Source: Porticoccaceae bacterium | Lineage (GTDB): Bacteria; Pseudomonadota; Gammaproteobacteria; Pseudomonadales; Porticoccaceae | Reading direction: 5' to 3' | DNA: 64,000 nucleotides | Assembly (NCBI GenBank): GCA_902562425.1 | Contig: CACETF010000010.1 | Coordinates: 37,061 to 101,060 of the forward strand | Part shown: positions 48,183-57,272 of the stretch, piece after piece | Layout: each line of letters begins with the position of its first letter | Numbering within the stretch: position 1 is the stretch's first letter | The notes under the pieces: generated by a model | Told to the model about the DNA's origin: nothing | Seen by the model: the letters and a program-made list of their open reading frames with translations, nothing else | Database searches by the model: none | Translations under genes and position numbers: made by a program

Positions 48183-49694
48183 CTAGAGCGTTTTTTTTGG
48201 ATAATCAATTTTTTCTTTCATTATTTTTGAAAGTTCGGAAACCGTTGATTTATAATTAATTTTTTGAACTACGTTGTAATTTTCTGTCGGATCGTCATAA
48301 TGATCATATAACTCACGAGCAACTACCTGTTCGGTTACAGTCCGCTGGTATTCAATATACCTATATCGATCGGTTTGGAGAGCGTACCCGACTATCTGAT
48401 TTTCGACATCATATCGGTATCTCTTGCCAACCCAAACACTCAACGCAGCGCGCTTGAAAGGCAACTTAGGATTCTTCAGAATTGGAGCAAAACTCTCCCC
48501 TTCCAAATGCTCAGGCTGAGCTAGAGCATTTAAATCGAGTAATGTAGGGTACAAATCCACTAACTCAACGATGGAACGCGTGCTTTTGATGATAGGATTG
48601 TAATTAGGTACTTTTACTATTAATGGCACCCGAGAATCAATTTCGAGAGCTGTATGTTTTACCCAGCTGTTGTGTTCCCCGAGTTTGTAACCATGATCAC
48701 CAAAAACAACCACAATAGTTGATTCCTCTAACCCGTTAACCTTGAGAGCGTTTAAAATTTTGCCTATCTGAGCGTCTATAAAAGTTACTGAGGCGTAATA
48801 CCCATGCTTAAGATGCTGGGCAACATCTGGATCTATTTCAAGCCTACCCCGCGGCATGCCATAGTAGTTTCTTAGCTCACCATAGTTGTTCATCGTATGC
48901 TTCGTGAAATTATCCGGAAAATAAGGATTGGAGGCAGCGGAAATTAAAGAGGGGTTATACATATCCCAATATTTTTTAGGTGGCGTAAACGGTAAATGGG
49001 GCTTACGAAATCCCACCGCCAAAAAAAAGGGCACGGTTCTGTCTAAGTTTTCTATCTCATCAATTGCTCTTCGAGCTACACTACCATCATGATGCTCATA
49101 GTCGGCTACATCTGCAGCCTCAGTTGGCGGACCCTTTGTTCCAGCACTAGGATTACTTTTTTGATTCAACGTAACTAGCTTTTTTGCTTCATCAGTCACA
49201 TATCCAGATCCATTAATCGCTATGAAAGGTGGTTTGCTCCAAGCTTGCGTATCGTCATCGTTGTGATGATATATTTTGCCGACAGAAACAGTATTATATC
49301 CATTCTTCTTTAAGTGCATCGGCAAACTATCTACGTGGGGGAGTTGTTCCTTCTTTTTTAACGCTATTCCGTAGATTTTCGTGGAATGCACATACATACC
49401 CGTTAAAACACTTATCCGCGAAGCTCCGCAGATAGGGGCCTGCGAGTAGGCCTTTTGAAAAAAAATACCATCCTGAGCGAGCTTATCAATATTTGGTGAT
49501 TTAACTTGTTTCACTCCATACACACCTAACTCAGGACGTAAGTCGTCAACTATAATAAATAGAATATTCATCTTAGAACTTCCAACGGAAGTTGATAAAG
49601 TAGCCGCTACCTCTGCAGTTGAGGGAAGACAATTAATAGATATGCAACACAAAAGATATGTTCTGAGAGAAAATAGGATATTAAGATTTTTCAT
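48183..49694 (-). CDS. S1-family sulfatase, iduronate-2-sulfatase-like (second copy)
   Basis: Formylglycine-dependent sulfatase of 503 residues. The signal peptide ends around NCLPSTAE. IIVDDLRPELGVYGV gives calcium-binding Asp residues; ICGASRISVLTGMY is the signature with Cys as formylglycine precursor; VGFRKPHLPFTPPKKYWDMY and FGDHGYKLGEHNSW match the same S1_7-like type as the sulfatase at 2402. The two proteins share these blocks but differ widely between them, suggesting separate sulfate positions. It is the last locus gene on this side, 630 bases before the cysteine synthase. No ribosome binding site is clear at the ATG. Confidence 0.93.
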   Translation of the reverse strand: MKNLNILFSLRTYLLCCISINCLPSTAEVAATLSTSVGSSKMNILFIIVDDLRPELGVYGVKQVKSPNIDKLAQDGIFFQKAYSQAPICGASRISVLTGMYVHSTKIYGIALKKKEQLPHVDSLPMHLKKNGYNTVSVGKIYHHNDDDTQAWSKPPFIAINGSGYVTDEAKKLVTLNQKSNPSAGTKGPPTEAADVADYEHHDGSVARRAIDEIENLDRTVPFFLAVGFRKPHLPFTPPKKYWDMYNPSLISAASNPYFPDNFTKHTMNNYGELRNYYGMPRGRLEIDPDVAQHLKHGYYASVTFIDAQIGKILNALKVNGLEESTIVVVFGDHGYKLGEHNSWVKHTALEIDSRVPLIVKVPNYNPIIKSTRSIVELVDLYPTLLDLNALAQPEHLEGESFAPILKNPKLPFKRAALSVWVGKRYRYDVENQIVGYALQTDRYRYIEYQRTVTEQVVARELYDHYDDPTENYNVVQKINYKSTVSELSKIMKEKIDYPKKTL

Positions 49695-50324
49695 AAGGAC
49701 AAAATTCTATTTGCACTATTTATAAAGCTGGATGTTCCTGTTAATTATCACACACTTGATTAAGATTGGAGAAACAAGAATCTAATTAAAAAGAACTCTT
49801 TTGGAATTTTAAAGATATATCCTGGTAAGGTGAGTTAAAATCATCCAGAATATTGTGTGGCGATGTGCATTGAGGAAGTCTCAGCGCGTTTCGCTGACTA
49901 AGAGCACCCAATACTCAGTAACTGGTAGTTGCTGGTGAGGAACAAGTATCTGATTGAACCAAAAGGATTCAACAACAATATTGGACGAATCAATCGGCAT
50001 TAGTCTTCATTGTCAAAACACAGATTAACGGCCGAATGCCGGTTCAGGAATCAAGATTTACAACCTTCTTTGTCCGGTTAGCATCCTACACTCCTAATGC
50101 CAATAAATTTGGTGGAGCTTCTGGTTAAGAATTGGAACCGCCTATATCCTAGGTTCCTTTTCCTTCATAACTACTCAGAGAACAACTCATGAAAGTAACT
50201 CTAATTAAAATAGATGGAGGAGCTAAGCAGGGAACGTTAGAAACTTTTAGTGTGTGACCTAACGTTATATAGTGGAAGTCTTAAGAGATATTAATTATGT
50301 ATCTACGGTACTAAATCACTAATC
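49695..50324. other. Intergenic region at the locus/core boundary
   Basis: 630 bases between divergent sulfatase 3 and cysteine synthase. It contains a small hairpin (TCAGCG-CGTTT-CGCTGA near 49877-49895) and a 22-codon open frame (50189-50257) that I do not call a gene. No integrase, insertion element or repeat marking an insertion site was seen. Confidence 0.45.
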
Positions 50325-51326
50325 ATGGCACAAGACTTCATAAACCTAATTGGTAATACCCCTTTGATAAGATTGAATGGTCCTTCTGAGGAGACTGGAT
50401 GTGAAATTTTAGGAAAAGCAGAATTTATGAATCCAAGTGGATCAGTAAAAGACCGAGCTGCTTGGTATATAGTTAAAGATGCAATTGAAAAAGGTGCGCT
50501 ATCACCTGGGGGTACTATAGTTGAAGGGACTGCCGGGAATACCGGAATAGGACTAGCCTTGATAGCAAATTCTCAAGGTTACAAAGCAACGATAGTCGTT
50601 CCAGAAACTCAGAGCAAAGAGAAATTACAATTAATAAGAGCTTGTGGTGCAAATCTTATTACCGTACCTGCAGTGCCTTATAAAGATAAAAATAACTATG
50701 TTAAATTTTCAAAAAGGTTAGCTAAAAAACTTGATAAAGAAAATGATCAGGGCGCAATTTGGGCTAATCAGTTTGATAATCAAGCTAACAGAAGAGGTCA
50801 TTTTGAAACCACTGGTCCGGAGATTTGGAATCAAACAAAGGGTTCAGTTGATGCCTTTGTTTCAGCTATTGGAACTGGAGGAACTATTGCTGGAGTAAGT
50901 CAATTTTTAAAAGGGAAAAATAAAAAAATTAAAATTTGTTTAGCAGACCCACCTGGAGCTGCTCTTTACAACTATTACACAAATGGTGAGCTCAAGGCTG
51001 AAGGATCAAGTATTACCGAAGGTATTGGGCAAGGAAGAATAACCTCCAATCTGGATAATATTGAAGTTGATAAAGCTTTTTCTATTCCTGATCAAGAAAC
51101 TATAAGCGTTATGTTTCGTCTGATTGAAGAGGAAGGGTTATTTTTGGGTAGCAGTTCCGGAATAAATGTTGCCGGATCTATTAGGTTAGCCAGAGAGTTG
51201 GGGCCCGGGCATTGTATTGTCACAGTTTTATGTGACTCAGGTACGAGGTATCTCTCAAAATTGTTCAACCCAGACTTTCTTACATCTAAGGAACTCAAGT
51301 ATCCAGATTGGTTGGAGAGCAGTTAA
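50325..51326 (+). CDS. Cysteine synthase (O-acetylserine sulfhydrylase family)
   Basis: Pyridoxal-phosphate enzyme making cysteine from O-acetylserine and sulfide. LIGNTPLIRLN at the N-terminus, the cofactor Lys in NPSGSVKDRAA, the substrate loop EGTAGNTGIGLA, and the phosphate-binding SAIGTGGTIAG are all present. Length (333) is normal. The DNA is visibly richer in A and T, with many AAA, AAT and GAT codons, than the neighbouring gltX or the glycan locus, which hints at different ancestry. It ends 8 bases before the 3' end of tRNA-Ala. CysK, CysM and related types cannot be separated with certainty by eye. Sulfate released by the sulfatases could feed cysteine synthesis, but that link is speculative. 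Confidence 0.92.
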   Translation: MAQDFINLIGNTPLIRLNGPSEETGCEILGKAEFMNPSGSVKDRAAWYIVKDAIEKGALSPGGTIVEGTAGNTGIGLALIANSQGYKATIVVPETQSKEKLQLIRACGANLITVPAVPYKDKNNYVKFSKRLAKKLDKENDQGAIWANQFDNQANRRGHFETTGPEIWNQTKGSVDAFVSAIGTGGTIAGVSQFLKGKNKKIKICLADPPGAALYNYYTNGELKAEGSSITEGIGQGRITSNLDNIEVDKAFSIPDQETISVMFRLIEEEGLFLGSSSGINVAGSIRLARELGPGHCIVTVLCDSGTRYLSKLFNPDFLTSKELKYPDWLESS

Positions 51327-51334
51327 ATTAACTT

Positions 51335-51410
51335 TGGTGGAGCCTACCGGGATCGAACCGGTGACCTCAACACTGCCAGTGTTGCGCTCTCCCAGCTGAG
51401 CTAAGGCCCC
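51335..51410 (-). tRNA. tRNA-Ala (anticodon GGC)
   Basis: On the minus strand a complete 76-base cloverleaf folds: acceptor GGGGCCT paired with AGGCTCC (one G-U), D-arm GCTCAGCTGGGAGAGC, anticodon stem CAACA/TGTTG with loop CTGGCAG (anticodon GGC), T-arm with GGTTCGATCC, and an encoded CCA end. The location next to gltX is common in gammaproteobacteria. Its 3' end points to the cysteine synthase and the glycan locus. Confidence 0.97.
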
Positions 51411-51481
51411 TTAAGTTTTAATGGTAGGTACCGGCGGGTAGCAAGTCAAGCACAAGTCTTGGGGCAGATGATCATCGCCTT

Positions 51482-52978
51482 TTAGATTAATTCCGAAGAA
51501 ACAGCGTCATTAAAAGTTTTTTCTAATTTTTTTTGTTTCTTCTTTCCCAAACCACCCATCAGTTCGAGCGCATGACGCAGTCGCGCCAGTGACATTTCTC
51601 GCCCAAGAAGGCACATGGAATCCATTACCGATATTGAGACAGTACTGCCCGATAGCGCCACGAAGACCGGGCCTAAAATAATCTTTAATTTCATATTCAT
51701 CATGGTAGACACAAAGTCACAAGCACTGAGAATTTCTTCACGATTCCAATCTTTCAAACCCTCCAACCGCCAAATACTGTATTGTAGAACTTGGATAGTT
51801 TGCTCTTCATCCAAATGAGATGTCGTCAGATCCAACCGATTGATGTTTAGCATCCCAGAGACTAAATAGGATCCAAGAGGGGCTAAATCTGATAGAATCT
51901 CGATTCGGTCTCGAGCATGTGGCAAAAACTTTATCAATTTTTCTTCATTAAATGACCAATTAACAATGCGATTCGCCAGCTGCTCATCAGACAATTCTTC
52001 CCTAATCCAAACTCCATTTAACCAACGAAGCTTCTCAACATCGAAAACGGGTCCACCTAATGAGATTCTTGATATATCGAAGGATTCGAACATTTCCCTT
52101 AGACTGAACTTTTCTCTTTCATCCGGCATCGACCATCCCATTCGACCTAAATAGTTTAAAAGACTCTCGGGAAGAAATCCCATCCGCTCATAATACAAAA
52201 TGCTCGTAGGATTTTTGCGCTTTGACAACTTAGTTTTATCTGTGTTTCGAAGAAGTGGTAGATGACAGAATTTAGGCTGATCCCATCCAAGATATTCATA
52301 CAACAAAATGTGTTTCGGAGTCGAATTAATCCACTCCTCACCTCTAATGACATGGGTAATTCCCATCAGATGATCATCCACTACATTTGCGAGATGGTAA
52401 GTGGGCATGGCATCAGATTTTAGTAAAATCTGAGAGTCAATCTGGCTCCAATCAATTGATATAGCACCCCTCAAAATATCATCGAAGGTGCACTGCCCGT
52501 CCTGAGGAACTTTCATCCGTATTACATACGGATCTTTTGCAGAAATCCTTCGTTTTATTTCGCTGGTCTTTAGCGTAAGACAATGTCCATCATAACCGAC
52601 GGGTTGTCGGTTCTTCATTTGAGATTTCCTCACCTCTTCAAGACGTTCTGCAGAGCAAAAACATCGAAAGGCATTACCCTCCTCAACAAGCTGACATGCA
52701 TAATTCCGATATATCTCAGTACGCTCACTTTGTCGGTAGGGACCGAACTCTCCTCCGATGTCAGGACCCTCATCCCAATCAAGCCCCAACCACCTGAGCG
52801 CTTTTAGAATTTTGTCTTCAGATGCTTGGGTAGAGCGCTGACGATCAGTATCTTCAATTCGCAACAAAAATTTGCCTCCATGACTTCGCGCGAATGCCAA
52901 GTTGAAAAGGGCAACGTAAGCAGTCCCAACATGCGGATCCCCAGTTGGCGAGGGAGCGATACGGGTGCGGATACTCAA
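51482..52978 (-). CDS. gltX: Glutamyl-tRNA synthetase
   Basis: Class I aminoacyl-tRNA synthetase charging tRNA-Glu. The HIGH-type motif is [10 protein letters not shown] (residues 10-19), followed by [10 protein letters not shown], and the KMSKS-type loop is KLSKRKNP near residue 250. The C-terminal anticodon-binding domain is helical. Length (498) is normal. The start is TTG at 52978, supported by AAGGAGA eight bases upstream. This is core genome and marks the ordinary right-hand side of the window. Confidence 0.97.
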   Translation of the reverse strand: MSIRTRIAPSPTGDPHVGTAYVALFNLAFARSHGGKFLLRIEDTDRQRSTQASEDKILKALRWLGLDWDEGPDIGGEFGPYRQSERTEIYRNYACQLVEEGNAFRCFCSAERLEEVRKSQMKNRQPVGYDGHCLTLKTSEIKRRISAKDPYVIRMKVPQDGQCTFDDILRGAISIDWSQIDSQILLKSDAMPTYHLANVVDDHLMGITHVIRGEEWINSTPKHILLYEYLGWDQPKFCHLPLLRNTDKTKLSKRKNPTSILYYERMGFLPESLLNYLGRMGWSMPDEREKFSLREMFESFDISRISLGGPVFDVEKLRWLNGVWIREELSDEQLANRIVNWSFNEEKLIKFLPHARDRIEILSDLAPLGSYLVSGMLNINRLDLTTSHLDEEQTIQVLQYSIWRLEGLKDWNREEILSACDFVSTMMNMKLKIILGPVFVALSGSTVSISVMDSMCLLGREMSLARLRHALELMGGLGKKKQKKLEKTFNDAVSSELI

Positions 52979-53212
52979 GATTTGTCTCCTTATATTTCAA
53001 CTGCCAATAAGTCAGTGAGTCTATTATACGTCTTAACGGCAGACTCTCTCTAGGTCGAATTCTCATGTATTTATCTTGAGTGAAGTTTCATCATTTTCGA
53101 CAATTTCAGAAATGATACTCGAAAAATAGTCATTACTTATTTGCATTATTTTGTAAATGTTTATATCATAGATGGTATACTTTGACACATCCACCCATAA
53201 AAGAGAACTTTC

Positions 53213-54043
53213 ATGACCGCAGAGAATTTTTTTGCCGTTGTTGACCCAACGACAAATAATCACGTTGCTCTGGAGCGCGCAATCACTACGGCGCAGCTAA
53301 TGGACATCCAACCTAAAATGTGCGTTTTTGTTGCTGTCGATGCCGGTAACGCTGATACCAGCATCAGCAACACAAATATCACAAGGAACACTTCGTGGTT
53401 TGAGGAAAAAATACATAATCCGCTTAAAAAAGCGAGATTGGAGTACCAGATAGAGATTTCATGGGCTGAGCATTGGCAAAAAGCGGTAATACAATCCGCA
53501 AACGCATTTAATGCTTCCCGTATTCTTGTGCCGGCGAATAAGCCCGCATCCAACAGGCGTCTTTACTTCTCGGAGTTTGAATGGAAGCTCCTAAAGCGTG
53601 CATTTTGTCCAGTGGTGTTGGTGAGGGCAGGCGGAAGCAGACAACGAAAGGTAGTTTTAGCCGCGGTAAATTTTCAAGCGCGACGACCTCAGCAAAAAGA
53701 TCTAAACAAATCTATCCTGACAAAAGGGCGTCAACTAGCTAGCTCTTATGATGCTCAATTTCATGTTATAAACGCCTACATGGATTCTATGTCCTATCCC
53801 GACAGAGGAATTCTTGCGAGAGAAACTAAGCTAAAATCAAACCAAATTCATGTGATCCAGGGTTATACAGATGAGGCAGTTGCTAAGGTCGCATGCGAAC
53901 TGAGTGCAGATGTTGTCGTGGTGGGCACTCTTGGACAGTCAGGACAAGTCAAAAATTTACGAGGTAATACCGTGGAAAGGGTGATTTCTGCTCTTGATAT
54001 AGACGTCGTAATTGTGAACTCAGAACAACCAGAGGCCTCTTGA
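53213..54043 (+). CDS. Tandem-domain universal stress protein
   Basis: Cytoplasmic stress-response protein with two UspA-like domains in tandem, resembling UspE. The first covers about residues 1-140 (FFAVVDPTTNNHVALERAITTA to CPVVLVRAGG) and the second about 145-272, ending with VVVVGTLGQSGQVKNLRGNTVERVISALDIDVVIVN. The second has the G-x2-G-x9-G(S/N)-type ATP-binding pattern in weakened form (GTLGQSG...GNT). Length (276) fits a two-domain member. Divergent from gltX, with no link to the glycan locus. Confidence 0.88.
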   Translation: MTAENFFAVVDPTTNNHVALERAITTAQLMDIQPKMCVFVAVDAGNADTSISNTNITRNTSWFEEKIHNPLKKARLEYQIEISWAEHWQKAVIQSANAFNASRILVPANKPASNRRLYFSEFEWKLLKRAFCPVVLVRAGGSRQRKVVLAAVNFQARRPQQKDLNKSILTKGRQLASSYDAQFHVINAYMDSMSYPDRGILARETKLKSNQIHVIQGYTDEAVAKVACELSADVVVVGTLGQSGQVKNLRGNTVERVISALDIDVVIVNSEQPEAS

Positions 54044-54153
54044 CCCTCGCACAACCGCCGGTTGGTTATCTGATTGACACAGCTCCAAAGTCCACGAGAA
54101 AGGTAAAATTCTCAGCTTCGCCCTCAATACGCAGTCCCCAGACCGACAATTGG

Positions 54154-56214
54154 CTAAGTAAAAATACCTTGCCTCTCCGCAAGATCAACTAAAAACTGAC
54201 AGGGCGTCCAGAATTCGTCTCCCGTGATTTCCCTGTAATGCAGGAGTTTTTCTATCACATTTTTAAGGCCAAGACAGTTAGCGTAATGCATTGGCCCTCC
54301 CCTGTATCGCGGCCAACCGTAACCATACACGTACACGACATCTATATCACTGGCGCGACTCGCTATCCCCTCCCCTAAAATTTTCGCACCCTCATTTATC
54401 ATAGGTAACAGGCAACGCTCTAAAATCTCACTATCACTTGAGTTCCTAGGTTCAATTCCCTGCAAGCGTCCGCAATCTCTGATCACCTCAGAAACAATCT
54501 CAGAATGGATCGGCTTCCGCCCTTCATAGTCATAGAATCCATTTCCCGATTTTTGCCCAAAACGACCTAACCCGCACAGACAGTCCCTTATATCACTAGG
54601 GTTTGACTTTTCAGCATTCCACCCTAGATCCAAGCCTGCTAGGTCTCCCATTTGAAACGGCCCCATTGGAAAACCAAATTGATATAGCACACGGTCTATC
54701 TGCTGGATTGGCACTCCCTCTAAGGCAAGTTGGTTAGCCTGCACTTGTCGATAGTGCAAAATACGATTCCCGACAAATCCTGGACACACGCCAACTAACA
54801 CTGGTACCTTACTTATCCTTTTCGCAAAACTCATACAGGTCGCAATCACATCATCTGAAGTGTTTTTGCCGCGCACTACTTCCAGCAATTTCATGATATT
54901 AGCGGGGGAAAAAAAATGAAGGCCAATAACCGATTCTGGACGTTTCGTCGCGCTAGCAATTTCGTTCAGGTCCAAGGCCGATGTGTTGGATGCAAGAATT
55001 GCACCGGGCTTTGCAATTGAATCAAGTCTTGAGAATATATCCTTTTTAACACTCATCTCCTCAAACACTGCTTCTATAATTAGATCGCAATCATTGAGGT
55101 CACCCAATTTCAGTGATCCTTGTATTAGCTTGCAGCGCTCATTAGCAATATCAACGGTAATTCGTCCTTTTTTTGCGGTGCTCTCATAATTTTTACGTAT
55201 GGTTTCGAGGCCCTTTTCAAGAGCTTTTTGACTCGTCTCTACTATGGTTACCGGAATACCTACATTTGCAATACTCATGGATATACCTCCACCCATGAGG
55301 CCGCCCCCAATTACTCCTACACTTGAAATTGGCCGATGCTTGATCTCCTTGTCCAATCCTTCTATTTTGGAGGCTTGACGCTCAGCAAAGAAAAAATACT
55401 GTTGGGCCCTCGCCTGATCACCTCTCATCAGCTCCATTACTAGATCGCTTTCAATCGAGAGTCCTTCATCAAATGACTTGTTAACAGCAGCTTCAATACA
55501 ACGGATGTTATATTCGGGGGCGATAAATCCGCGGGCACGACGAGAAATAAGCTCTCGGGTATCACGGAAAATACCATGGTCCACTAATTTTAACTTATCA
55601 CTTCTATCTCTAACACGAATGGGCTTATCTCTGGACAACCCTTTTTCTTTAGCAAATAGGAATGCTGACGAGAGCAAATCTGAATCCACTAATTTATCGA
55701 TCAAACCATAATCAAGCGCCTCTACTGCGCCAATCGGCGTTCCAGAGACAACCATATCTAGTGCTATCTTTGGCCCGACTAGCCTTGGCAAACGTTGAGT
55801 CCCTCCTGCACCAGGCAAAATACCAAGTTGCACTTCCGGAAGACCTAATTTCGCTGTGGAAATTGCCACCCGATAGTGGCAGCACAGCGCTAATTCTAGA
55901 CCGCCGCCCAAAGCGGTTCCGTGTATCACAGCTATTAGCGGTTTATCTACACCGTCCATTACGTCATGTAATTGTGAGTGAACCGGTTCTTGCATTGGAG
56001 CGCCGAACTCTTTTATGTCAGCACCAGCACAAAATGTTTTTCCGCTACAATTGAGGGCTATCGATGACACCAAATCATCAATCATAACGAGCTCAAGAGC
56101 TTTTTTTACACCAGATCTAACATTGTGATTTAGCGCATTAACTGGAGGATTTTCGATAGTAATTAATGCCACTCTGTCCTTAATTTGTACCGATACCGTA
56201 TCCGTAATTTTCAT
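54154..56214 (-). CDS. Enoyl-CoA hydratase / 3-hydroxyacyl-CoA dehydrogenase fusion (FadB/FadJ-like)
   Basis: Bifunctional fatty-acid beta-oxidation enzyme. The N-terminal crotonase domain shows ITIENPPVNALN, CSGKTFCAGADIKEF and GTALGGGLELALCCHYRV, LGLPEVQLGILPGAGGTQRLPR. The dehydrogenase domain starts at about residue 290 with the NAD-binding GVIGGGLMGGGISMSIANVG and has HFFSPANIMKLLEVV. The open frame begins with GTG at 56265, but the ATG at 56214 has GGGAG upstream and is the natural start, giving 686 residues. The thiolase partner (FadA/FadI) is not in the window. It lies divergent to an SDR-like gene. Confidence 0.92.
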   Translation of the reverse strand: MKITDTVSVQIKDRVALITIENPPVNALNHNVRSGVKKALELVMIDDLVSSIALNCSGKTFCAGADIKEFGAPMQEPVHSQLHDVMDGVDKPLIAVIHGTALGGGLELALCCHYRVAISTAKLGLPEVQLGILPGAGGTQRLPRLVGPKIALDMVVSGTPIGAVEALDYGLIDKLVDSDLLSSAFLFAKEKGLSRDKPIRVRDRSDKLKLVDHGIFRDTRELISRRARGFIAPEYNIRCIEAAVNKSFDEGLSIESDLVMELMRGDQARAQQYFFFAERQASKIEGLDKEIKHRPISSVGVIGGGLMGGGISMSIANVGIPVTIVETSQKALEKGLETIRKNYESTAKKGRITVDIANERCKLIQGSLKLGDLNDCDLIIEAVFEEMSVKKDIFSRLDSIAKPGAILASNTSALDLNEIASATKRPESVIGLHFFSPANIMKLLEVVRGKNTSDDVIATCMSFAKRISKVPVLVGVCPGFVGNRILHYRQVQANQLALEGVPIQQIDRVLYQFGFPMGPFQMGDLAGLDLGWNAEKSNPSDIRDCLCGLGRFGQKSGNGFYDYEGRKPIHSEIVSEVIRDCGRLQGIEPRNSSDSEILERCLLPMINEGAKILGEGIASRASDIDVVYVYGYGWPRYRGGPMHYANCLGLKNVIEKLLHYREITGDEFWTPCQFLVDLAERQGIFT

Positions 56215-56401
56215 TGTGTTATTGCTCCCAACAAATTCCACCCAAAGATTTTTATACACCTCCACCCCAAAAATGGTAAAACAAATATTGTAGGTGCAAA
56301 GAATTGTAACAAATAATCGCCGATGCCAGTTGATAATCCTAAATTAACGGTTGTAGCATTATCTTATTGATACCAGCATATTTTAAAATTGGGACATCAG
56401 A

Positions 56402-57133
56402 ATGAAAAATCGAGACAAAGTGGCACTTATAGTCGGAGCCGGCGACGGTATTGGAATGGCAATCATGAGAAAATTCGCTCAAGAGGGTCTTATCGTATGC
56501 GGCGCTCGACGTAATGGTAAAAAATTAACGCCGCTGATAGAAGAATTGAATACCAAGAGGTTAATTGCACATGCCTTTAGTTGCGATGCTCGAAAAGAGG
56601 ATGCAGTTATAGATTTGTTTTCCCAAATAGAGAAGGAAATCGGGATAATTGAGGTTGTGATATTTAATGTAGGTGCAAATGTCCCAATGAAGTTGCTAGA
56701 GACTGACACCCGAAAGTTTTATAAGATTTGGGAAATGGCTTGTTACGCAGGTTTTTTAACTGGCCGCGAGGCCGCTAGATATATGATAAAACGCCAGAGA
56801 GGCACCATCCTATTTTCGGGCGCAACGGCTAGTGTTCGTGGGTCGGCTGGCTTTGCCGCCTTTGCAAGTGCAAAACATGGCCTTCGAGCTCTCGCCCATA
56901 GTATGGCTCGGGAACTCGGACCACAGAATATTCATGTGGCTCATGTGATTATAGACGGGGCAGTGGATACCCTTTGGATACGCCAAAACCATCCAGATTA
57001 TGAGACGTTAAAGATAAAGCAAGGGATCATTGAACCCGCCGACCTTGCTGAAAATTACGTTACACTTTACAAACAGCCAAAAACCACTTGGACACTTGAA
57101 CTAGATATCCGACCCTGGAGTGAAAAATTCTGA
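56402..57133 (+). CDS. SDR-family protein lacking the catalytic Tyr
   Basis: Short-chain dehydrogenase/reductase fold, 243 residues. The N-terminal cofactor loop reads VALIVGAGDGIGMAIMRKF, and FNVGAN stands in place of NNAG. In the active-site segment ATASVRGSAGFAAFASAKHGL, the usual Tyr-x-x-x-Lys appears as Phe-x-x-x-Lys, so the catalytic Tyr is replaced by Phe while the Lys is kept. GPQNIHVAHVIIDGAVDT follows. Closely similar FAAFASAK sequences occur in a recognised SDR subgroup, so this is probably not a sequencing error. The protein may use a different mechanism or have lost redox activity. GGGA lies upstream of the ATG. It is beside a beta-oxidation gene but its role is unknown. Confidence 0.8.
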   Translation: MKNRDKVALIVGAGDGIGMAIMRKFAQEGLIVCGARRNGKKLTPLIEELNTKRLIAHAFSCDARKEDAVIDLFSQIEKEIGIIEVVIFNVGANVPMKLLETDTRKFYKIWEMACYAGFLTGREAARYMIKRQRGTILFSGATASVRGSAGFAAFASAKHGLRALAHSMARELGPQNIHVAHVIIDGAVDTLWIRQNHPDYETLKIKQGIIEPADLAENYVTLYKQPKTTWTLELDIRPWSEKF

Positions 57134-57272
57134 AGTTTTTTCTGTATATTCACATGCCTCATCTATAATTTTGGATGCAAAAAAAGGACATATTATCGAA
57201 CAAGCTCAGAATGAGCTCCAAGATGTATCTAAAATGTTTGATCAAGATACTTAGCCTGCGGAGGAGCCTTAA

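Noticed and set aside
50189..50257. 22-codon open frame upstream of cysteine synthase
   Set aside because: Too short, no regulatory features such as cysteine or serine codon runs, and a clear gap to the next gene.
51217..51399. 60-codon open frame overlapping tRNA-Ala, ending with a TGIEPVTSTLPV-type sequence
   Set aside because: It overlaps the end of the cysteine synthase gene and reads through the reverse complement of the tRNA, a well-known false protein sequence.
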